A DNA stretch of 64,000 bases from Microbacterium testaceum (GTDB taxonomy: Bacteria > Actinomycetota > Actinomycetes > Actinomycetales > Microbacteriaceae), in the NCBI RefSeq assembly GCF_003075375.1, contig NZ_QDFT01000002.1, positions 1 through 64,000 of the forward strand. Direction: 5' to 3'. Positions 59,301-64,000 of this stretch are shown in pieces. A program made the position numbers and the translations under genes. Below the pieces are notes generated by a model that had not been told where the DNA came from, made no database searches, and saw only the letters and a list, made by a program, of their open reading frames with translations. Within the stretch, counting starts at the first letter, position 1. Every line of letters starts with the position of its first letter.

Positions 59301-61056
59301 GACCCCGACGCTGGTCACGCCCTCCGGCATCCAGGGGATCGAGTTCCGCGAGCCGGTCGCCGAGGTCAACCGTGTCGTCGCCGAGATCGACGACCAGGTC
59401 GACGTCATCGTCGCGCAGTACCACGAGGGCTCCGGCACCGGGCAGAAGACCACGACGATCGAGCAGGCCGTCGCGGCGGGAGGCCCGTTCGCCGCCATCG
59501 TGAACGAGACCTCTCCCGAGGTGGATGCCATCTTCACCGGCCACACGCACCAGCTCTACGCGTGGGACGCTCCGATCCCGGGACGCGAGGGCACCCGCCC
59601 GATCGTCCAGACCGGGAGCTACGGCGAGAACGTCGGTCAGATCGTCCTCGACGTCGACCGTGACGGCGACGTCGTGGACTACACCGCTCGCAACGTCGCT
59701 CGTCTCGTCCCGGCCGAGAAGCAGACGGCCGCGCAGCTCGACACGCAGCTGATCGACACCTACCCCCGTGTGAAGGAGGTGTCGGAGATCGTCGCCGACG
59801 CCCGCCAGCGGGCCGACGTCGTCGGCCAGCAGCCCGTGGGCAAGGTGACCGCCGACATCACGACGGCCTTCAGCGGCGGTTCGTACGTCGACGGGGTCTA
59901 CACCGGCGGCACCCGCGGCGACCGCACCAAGCAGTCCGCCCTCGGCGGCCTCGTCGCCGACGCCCTGCTGGACTCGCTCTCGGATGCCGACCGCGGCGGC
60001 GCGGAGGTGTCGTTCGTCAACGCGGGCGGTCTGCGCGAGGAACTGCTCTACGGCACCGACGGCGTCATCACGCTCGCCGAGGCGAACGCGGTGCTGCCGT
60101 TCCTGAACAACCTGTGGACCACCACGCTCACGGGTGACCAGCTGCGACGCGTCCTCGAGCAGCAGTGGGGCGACTTCGCCCAGCGCAAGGACGCGGCGAA
60201 CCTGTCGCTCGGTGTCTCGGAGAACCTCCGCTACACCTACGACGCCTCGCGTCCGGCGGGCGAGCGCATCACCGGCATCTGGATCGACGGCGCCGCCGTC
60301 GACCCGGCCCGCGGGTACCGCGTCGGTTCGTTCAACTTCCTGCTCGGCGGCGGTGACAGCTTCTCGGTCTTCGCCCAGGGCACCGACACCCGCGACTCGG
60401 GGCTCATCGACCGCGACGCGTGGATCGCCTACCTCGACGAGAACAAGGACCCGGGCCTGAGCCCCGACTTCACGGCACGGGGTGTGCAGGTCTCGACCCT
60501 CGCGCAGCCCGTCGCGGCGGGCTCGGACGTCAGCGTGACGGTCTCGAACCTCGACCTCACCTCGCTCGGGGCGCCGGCCAACACCTCCCTCGACGCCTCG
60601 TTCGGCGCGGCGGTGGCCTCGACCCGCGTCGCCGATCTCGTCGCCCCCACGGCGAACGCCTCGGCCCTGGCCGCCCCGGCGGCCACGAGCGTCGCCGTCG
60701 TCGACGGCTCGGCGACCGTGACCGTGGGCGTTCCCGCGGACGCCACCGGAACCCTGCAGCTGCGCCTGACGGCCCAGCCCACGGGGACGGCCGTGACGGT
60801 TCCGGTGCAGGTCGCCGTCGCCGGTGACGGTGCGGGCACGCCCGGCACCGGTGCCGGTCAGGGTGGCACGGGCCAGAACGGCGCGGGTCAGAACGGCGCG
60901 GGTCAGAGCGGCTCCGGCGGAGCGGGCTCGAGCACCGGAGCACTGCCGGTGACCGGTTCCGACACCGCGTGGATGGGTGCGGGCGTACTCGCGGCCCTCG
61001 CGCTGCTGGGACTCGGACTGGTGGCCCGTCGACGGGCGACGCGCCAGCTCGACTGA
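56326..61056 (+). CDS. LPxTG-anchored ExeM/NucH-type nuclease and 5'-nucleotidase fusion
   Basis: A 1576-residue secreted protein. Signal peptide at 1-38 (ARRFTTALSAALGVALLGSALVPLPASAA). Lamin-tail domain about 40-165 (VVINEAYLKGGSANAFYTNKFVELYN). A Pro/Ser/Thr linker precedes an ExeM-like OB part and an endonuclease/exonuclease/phosphatase domain from about 525 (KISSFNVLNYFTTT, SLEEIENSAKFG, LLGDFNSYAQEDP, SDHDPVVVGLDL). From 862 a 5'-nucleotidase with INDFHGRID, SNGDNIGAS, TGNHEFDKG and GHTHQLY metal motifs, then its C-terminal substrate domain. A Gly/Gln repeat, LPVTG at 1540, a hydrophobic helix and RRR tail form a sortase signal. Likely function: digest extracellular DNA and release nucleosides and phosphate at the cell wall. 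Confidence 0.92.
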   Translation: MPSAASRVPARRFTTALSAALGVALLGSALVPLPASAAVGSKVVINEAYLKGGSANAFYTNKFVELYNAGDTAQDLSGWSLQYRAATSTTAPNAANTLPLTGSIAAGGYYLIGLTSNGENGAPLPTADITSTGLNPGGERGQLVLANVAESLALPAGNVSDGRVVDFLGYGTATTFETAAAAVTGGNSTPNALVRTGFADTNDNSADFTNTTTVTPQGSGGTTPAPTQSPSASPSPTQSASPSPTTAPTPGVVTPIRDIQGTGATTPLAGQTVTTRGVVTAAYPTGGYNGFFIQTPGTGGVLDPATHRASDAVFVYGSAATAKVKIGQHVEVTGTAGEFSGQTQITTDAASVTVLTEQAEGVAPAQVSWPKTDEERERFEGMLLAPQGDFTVTNSYSTNQYAEVGLAAGTTPLRTPTDVARPDSPEYVAAVADNNARAVILDDGASINFLNRANQGIPLPYLSLTEPVRVGAPVTFTGPVILDYRNNAWKFQPTTQLTVDNAETVQPATFANTRTAAPAPVGGTVKISSFNVLNYFTTTAESVGCTSTYKDREGNPVTADTCPAPGPRGAADAANLKRQQDKIVAAVNGLGADVVSLEEIENSAKFGKDRDAALSTLVGALNAAAGSEQWAFVPSPAALPATEDVIRTAFIYKKAVVAPVGDSVILDDAAFRNARQPLAQAFAPVGSPDAKILAIVNHFKSKGDSNPKATGDNANGIQGAFNGDRVRQADALGTFAKERAAAVGTEDVFLLGDFNSYAQEDPIEKLRQYGFETLEAGTGKYSYSFSGQSGSLDHVLGSASARELVTGTDIWNINAVEALALEYSRYNYNATNFYDASPYRSSDHDPVVVGLDLGDAVTPINLVGINDFHGRIDANTVKFAGTVEQLRAEYGDANSLFLSNGDNIGASVFASSYFGDEPTIDVLNALELAASATGNHEFDKGATDLTGRVTDRADFPYLAANVFKDGKPLLPEYAIFEVDGVRVGVIGAITDSTPTLVTPSGIQGIEFREPVAEVNRVVAEIDDQVDVIVAQYHEGSGTGQKTTTIEQAVAAGGPFAAIVNETSPEVDAIFTGHTHQLYAWDAPIPGREGTRPIVQTGSYGENVGQIVLDVDRDGDVVDYTARNVARLVPAEKQTAAQLDTQLIDTYPRVKEVSEIVADARQRADVVGQQPVGKVTADITTAFSGGSYVDGVYTGGTRGDRTKQSALGGLVADALLDSLSDADRGGAEVSFVNAGGLREELLYGTDGVITLAEANAVLPFLNNLWTTTLTGDQLRRVLEQQWGDFAQRKDAANLSLGVSENLRYTYDASRPAGERITGIWIDGAAVDPARGYRVGSFNFLLGGGDSFSVFAQGTDTRDSGLIDRDAWIAYLDENKDPGLSPDFTARGVQVSTLAQPVAAGSDVSVTVSNLDLTSLGAPANTSLDASFGAAVASTRVADLVAPTANASALAAPAATSVAVVDGSATVTVGVPADATGTLQLRLTAQPTGTAVTVPVQVAVAGDGAGTPGTGAGQGGTGQNGAGQNGAGQSGSGGAGSSTGALPVTGSDTAWMGAGVLAALALLGLGLVARRRATRQLD

Positions 61057-61069
61057 TCGAGGAACATCG

Positions 61070-61103
61070 GAAGACCCCGGATGCCACGGCATCCGGGGTC
61101 TTC
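61070..61103. terminator. bidirectional terminator between the nuclease/nucleotidase and LacI genes
   Basis: Perfect 16-bp stem GAAGACCCCGGATGCC / GGCATCCGGGGTCTTC, 14 bp past the plus-strand stop and 18 bp from the reverse-strand LacI stop. The stem tip again contains GGATGCC/GGCATCC. Confidence 0.85.
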
Positions 61104-61120
61104 TGCGTTCGAGCCCGTCC

Positions 61121-62134
61121 TCAGTTCGACGCGCGCGGGGGAGCGGTCGAGGTGCGCACGACGAGACGCGTGTCGGCCTCGGTGCGCCACGACGGCTCAC
61201 CCGTGCCCTCGATCATCGAGACCAGGATGCGCGTCGCCTCGACCCCCTGGGCCTCGGGGAACTGCTCGATCGTGGTGAGCGAGAACATCTCGGCGTAATC
61301 GTGGCCGTCGATCCCCACGACGCTGAGCTCGGTGGGCACCGAGATGCCCATGCGGCGTGCGGCGATGATGACGCCGATCGCGACCTCGTCGCACGCTGCG
61401 ACCACCCCGGTGGGGCGCGACGCCGCATCGGCGAGGAAGGATGCCGCCGCGGCGTAGGCGTCGGTGATGGTGAGGGTCGAGGGGACGTTGCGGATGCGCA
61501 CGGCCAGGCCGTGGTCGTTCATCGCGTTGCGATAGCCGATCGAGCGTTCGTCGACGTCCTTGGCGGGGGCGTCCGTGGGAGGCGTGCTGCCCACGAAAGC
61601 GATGTCGGTGTGGCCGAGGGCGATGAGGTGCTGCGTGATGATGCGCGTGATGGCGATGTTGTCGAGACCCAGCGTGGGGACGCCGGTCAGGGCGTTGCCG
61701 ATGCTGACGACCGGTTTGCCGATGTTGGCGAGGCGTTCCAGGTCGGCGTCGTCTGGCTCGAGGGCGACCGCGATGATGCCGTCGAATCGCTTGCGGGCGA
61801 GATAGGTCGAGTACAGGCTCTCGCGGTCGTTCGACCCGGGCTCGGCGACGTACAGCGTGACGTCGTAGCCCAGGGGGATGAGCGTGCGCTCGACGCCTTC
61901 GACGATCGAGCCGAAGTACCAGCGGTTGACCTTGGGAACGATGAGGGCGATGGTGCGGGTACGTCCGGTCGCCAGACTCACCGCGCTCGTCGAGGGTACG
62001 TAGCCCAGCGACGCCGCGGCATCGGTGACGCGTCGGCGCGTGTCGTCCGAGACGTAGCCGCCGCCCGTGAGCGCGCGGCTCGCCGTCGACTTGGAGACGC
62101 CGGCCAGGCGTGCCACATCGGCGATTCCGCTCAT
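61121..62134 (-). CDS. LacI family transcriptional regulator
   Basis: A 337-residue repressor. HTH and hinge: GIADVARLAGVSKSTASRALTGGGYVSDDTRRRVTDAAASLGYVPSTSAVSLATGRT. The periplasmic-binding-like core has TIALIVPKVNRWYFGSIVEGVERTL and the conserved GVVAACDEVAIGVIIAARRMGISVPTELSVVGIDGHDYAEMF. ATG at 62134 fits the family start; upstream in-frame codons lack homology. Divergent from a sugar ABC operon with two GGAAYCGGTYCC operators between, so it very likely represses that uptake system. Confidence 0.93.
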   Translation of the reverse strand: MSGIADVARLAGVSKSTASRALTGGGYVSDDTRRRVTDAAASLGYVPSTSAVSLATGRTRTIALIVPKVNRWYFGSIVEGVERTLIPLGYDVTLYVAEPGSNDRESLYSTYLARKRFDGIIAVALEPDDADLERLANIGKPVVSIGNALTGVPTLGLDNIAITRIITQHLIALGHTDIAFVGSTPPTDAPAKDVDERSIGYRNAMNDHGLAVRIRNVPSTLTITDAYAAAASFLADAASRPTGVVAACDEVAIGVIIAARRMGISVPTELSVVGIDGHDYAEMFSLTTIEQFPEAQGVEATRILVSMIEGTGEPSWRTEADTRLVVRTSTAPPRASN

Positions 62135-62206
62135 GCGTGATCTTTCTCGTCCCGCGTCGACGTCCGTGTCGACGTCGAAGAAGAGTATCCGATATTCCAC
62201 AATCCT

Positions 62207-62218
62207 GGAACCGGTCCC
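62207..62218. promoter_or_regulatory. LacI operator 1
   Basis: GGAACCGGTCCC, near-perfect palindrome with the central CG step typical of LacI-family operators, 73 bp upstream of the lacI-type gene. Confidence 0.7.
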
Positions 62219-62316
62219 GGGTCGTTTTATCGTGCTTCTCGCGCGTCTTTTCGCCCGTTATCGGTCCGTAACATGACACCGGTTGCGGTGCTTCGGAATT
62301 GCCTCTACGGTTACCT

Positions 62317-62328
62317 GGAATCGGTTCC
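62317..62328. promoter_or_regulatory. LacI operator 2
   Basis: GGAATCGGTTCC, same pattern as operator 1 and 110 bp away (about ten helical turns), 44 bp before the sugar-binding protein ATG. Looping between the two sites is possible. Confidence 0.7.
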
Positions 62329-62371
62329 CTACGGATCCGGTGCACCACAGAACTCAAAGAGGAGAGACCAC

Positions 62372-63703
62372 ATGGGTATGTCACAGCGGACCCGCCTGCT
62401 GGCGCCCGTCGGACTGCTGGCGGTCGGTGCGATCGCCCTCGCGGGCTGCGCCGAGGGCGACAGCAGCGGATCGAGCGGCTCAGGCGGCGGCGAGACCACG
62501 GTCCGCATCGCCGGCGGTATCACCGGCACCGAGGCCGACGCGCTGAACCAGAGCTTCGAGCAGTTCACCGCGGACACGGGCATCAAGGTCGTCTACACCG
62601 GCGACAAGAGCTTCGAGGGCAACATCGTCACCAAGGTGTCCGGTGGAGACGCCCCCGACATCGCGATCGTCCCCCAGCCGGGTCTGCTCAAGACCCTCAT
62701 CGGAACCGGCGAGGTGCAGAAGGCGTCCGACGCCGTCTCGTCGAACGTCGACGAGTACTGGGGCGAGGACTGGAAGTCCTACGGCACCGAGGACGGCACG
62801 TTCTACGCCGCCCCGATGCTCGCCAACCTCAAGGGCTACGTCTGGTACTCGCCGGCGAAGTTCAAGGAGTGGGGCGTCGAGGTGCCCAAGACCCTCGACG
62901 AGCTCATGACCCTCACCCAGACGATCCAGCAGAAGACCGGCGCCGCTCCGTGGTGCGCGGGCTTCGCGTCCGACGCCGCCTCGGGCTGGCCCGGAACCGA
63001 CTGGGTCGAGGACATGGTCCTGCGCCTGTCGGGTCCCGACACGTACGACAAGTGGGTCGCCAACGAGGTCAAGTTCACCGACCCCGAGATCAAGCAGGCC
63101 TTCGACGCGGTGGGCGACATCCTGCTCAACCCGAACTACGTCAACGCCGGCTTCGGCGATGTCCGCAGCATCAACTCGACCGCGTTCGCCGACGTGGCCG
63201 CCAAGGTCGCCGACGGCAGCTGCCCGATGACGCACCAGGCGTCGTTCCTGTCGGCCAACTTCCTGACGGTGACCAACGCCGCGGGCCAGACGCCCACGAT
63301 CGCGCCCGACGGCGACGTCTACGCGTTCCTGACCCCGGGCGTCACCGAGGGCGAGCTCGCGGTCGAGGGTGGCGGCGAGTTCGTCGCGGCCTTCTCCGAG
63401 GACGAGAACGTGCAGAAGGTCGTGGAGTTCATGTCCACCCCCGAGTTCGCGGACGCCCGCGTCAAGCTCGGCGGCGTGATCTCGGCCAACAAGGGCGCCG
63501 ACCCGTCGCTGGCCTCCAGCGAATTCCTCACCGAGGCGATGAAGACGCTGCAGGACCCGAAGACCACGCTCCGCTTCGACGCGTCGGACCTCATGCCGGC
63601 CACCGTCGGCGCCGGTTCGTTCTGGAAGGGCATGGTCAGCTGGATCGACGGCACGCCGACCGACCAGGTGCTCAGCGACATCCAGGCCGGGTACGACAAC
63701 TAA
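62372..63703 (+). CDS. sugar ABC transporter substrate-binding lipoprotein (CUT1 family)
   Basis: A 443-residue precursor with lipobox ALAGC (Cys 26) and Ser/Gly linker. TTVRIAGGITGTEADALNQSFEQFTADTGIKVVYTG, NIVTKVSGGDAPDIAIVPQPG, WYSPAKFKEWGVEVPKTLDELM and the closing LSDIQAGYDN match alpha-glucoside or oligosaccharide binding proteins. AGAGGAGAG precedes ATG. First gene of an operon that continues past the window edge; repressed by the divergent LacI protein (inference from the operators). Confidence 0.92.
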   Translation: MGMSQRTRLLAPVGLLAVGAIALAGCAEGDSSGSSGSGGGETTVRIAGGITGTEADALNQSFEQFTADTGIKVVYTGDKSFEGNIVTKVSGGDAPDIAIVPQPGLLKTLIGTGEVQKASDAVSSNVDEYWGEDWKSYGTEDGTFYAAPMLANLKGYVWYSPAKFKEWGVEVPKTLDELMTLTQTIQQKTGAAPWCAGFASDAASGWPGTDWVEDMVLRLSGPDTYDKWVANEVKFTDPEIKQAFDAVGDILLNPNYVNAGFGDVRSINSTAFADVAAKVADGSCPMTHQASFLSANFLTVTNAAGQTPTIAPDGDVYAFLTPGVTEGELAVEGGGEFVAAFSEDENVQKVVEFMSTPEFADARVKLGGVISANKGADPSLASSEFLTEAMKTLQDPKTTLRFDASDLMPATVGAGSFWKGMVSWIDGTPTDQVLSDIQAGYDN

Positions 63704-63715
63704 TTCACCCGATCA

Positions 63716-63750
63716 CTGATGGGCCGTCCGCGACGCGGGCGGCCCATCAG
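63716..63750 (+). terminator. hairpin between the binding-protein and the next transporter gene
   Basis: CTGATGGGCCGTCCGC / GCGGGCGGCCCATCAG with a small loop, 12 bp past the stop, no U-run; a likely partial terminator or mRNA stabiliser that favours binding-protein expression. Confidence 0.75.
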
Positions 63751-63827
63751 GTCCATACTTCTATTCCGCCCCACGCATCACGCGGGCACTCATCGATGAG
63801 CACGAAGGCGTGTTCGGGAGGGACGTC

Positions 63828-64000
63828 ATGACCGATATCAAGAACGCGGAGACGACGCCGTCGGCGTCGCCGCCGCCGTCCCGCGGGCAGGAGGTGCGCC
63901 CGCGACGCGGGTCCGCGTCCACCCGGCGGACCACGCTGCTGGTGGTCCTGGTGGGGCTCATCCTCGTGGTGGCGCTCTTCCTCTTCATGGTCACGCGGGC
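63828..64000 (+). CDS. probable sugar ABC transporter permease, N-terminus only
   Basis: ATG at 63828 (MTDIKNAETTPSASPPPSRG) opens a frame running off the window end. About 35 polar, Pro/Arg-rich residues are followed by one hydrophobic segment TLLVVLVGLILVVALFLFMV. Position right after a CUT1 binding protein suggests the MalF-type permease, some of which have such cytosolic tails; the visible part alone cannot prove this. GGGAGGGACG lies upstream. Confidence 0.65.
   Translation, partial: MTDIKNAETTPSASPPPSRGQEVRPRRGSASTRRTTLLVVLVGLILVVALFLFMVTR

Overview
The window is a very GC-rich actinobacterial chromosome segment. Several traits point to the family Microbacteriaceae, most likely a Microbacterium: short intergenic gaps, many start codons exactly 6 nt after a -10 hexamer (leaderless transcripts), a hadA-hadB-murB cluster, a RamB-type regulator beside the glyoxylate genes, an LPxTG-anchored nuclease/nucleotidase, and two ribosomal protein blocks. 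The genus is an inference from gene content, not a database match. No rRNA, CRISPR array, transposase, insertion sequence or prophage was seen. There is one tRNA (Trp).

Layout. 1-6.2 kb: a TetR regulator (cut by the window edge) with an FAD oxidoreductase, an epimerase, and an Asp23/Gls24 envelope-stress cluster next to an ECF-like sigma factor. 6.2-8.5 kb: transsulfuration genes cbs-metB behind a tiny leaderless ORF encoding MLTCRCCR, probably a cysteine-responsive attenuator. 8.5-9.3 kb: three copies of a 63-bp palindrome, two of them inside units that duplicate the 3' end of metB. 9.3-17.5 kb: NADP reductase, TSUP exporter with a structured leader, hadAB-murB, aminotransferase, ClC channel, and pnuC-nadR for NAD salvage. 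17.5-23.6 kb: a tightly overlapping five-gene operon of MoxR-like AAA ATPase, unknown, zincin-vWA fusion, unknown and PaaK/CapK-like adenylating enzyme. 23.6-28.4 kb: glyoxylate bypass (aceB, aceA, ramB-like). 30.1-38.4 kb: putrescine/GABA catabolism (PucR regulator, gabT, amine oxidase, USP, APC permease, gabD). 38.6-43.3 kb: tRNA-Trp, secE, nusG, then rplK-rplA. 43.4-47 kb: cystine-type ABC importer and neighbours. 47-53.4 kb: LysE/ArgP pair, quinone reductase, MFS/MarR pair with clear operators, a lone YqaJ nuclease, and a SIP-domain protein with an iron-repressor-like box. 54.9-56.1 kb: L10 leader, rplJ, rplL. 56.3-64 kb: a 1576-aa cell-wall nuclease/5'-nucleotidase and the start of a LacI-controlled sugar ABC operon.

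The most unusual signal is a repeated arrangement at three separate places (28.5-30.0, 40.2-42.0 and 53.5-54.8 kb). Each holds one gene for a protein with a C-terminal Vsr/DUF559 or PD-(D/E)xK-like nuclease motif; two also show an AbiEi-like start and the third a truncated one. Each gene is flanked on both sides by long imperfect palindromes. Each locus has its own palindrome family of fixed length (86 bp; 63-65 bp; 68 bp), and several copies lie in tandemly duplicated units. The second family also has three solo copies after metB. This resembles the logic of REP sequences with their RAYT transposases but uses a nuclease-fold protein instead. I know of no description of it and rank it as the best candidate for a new system.
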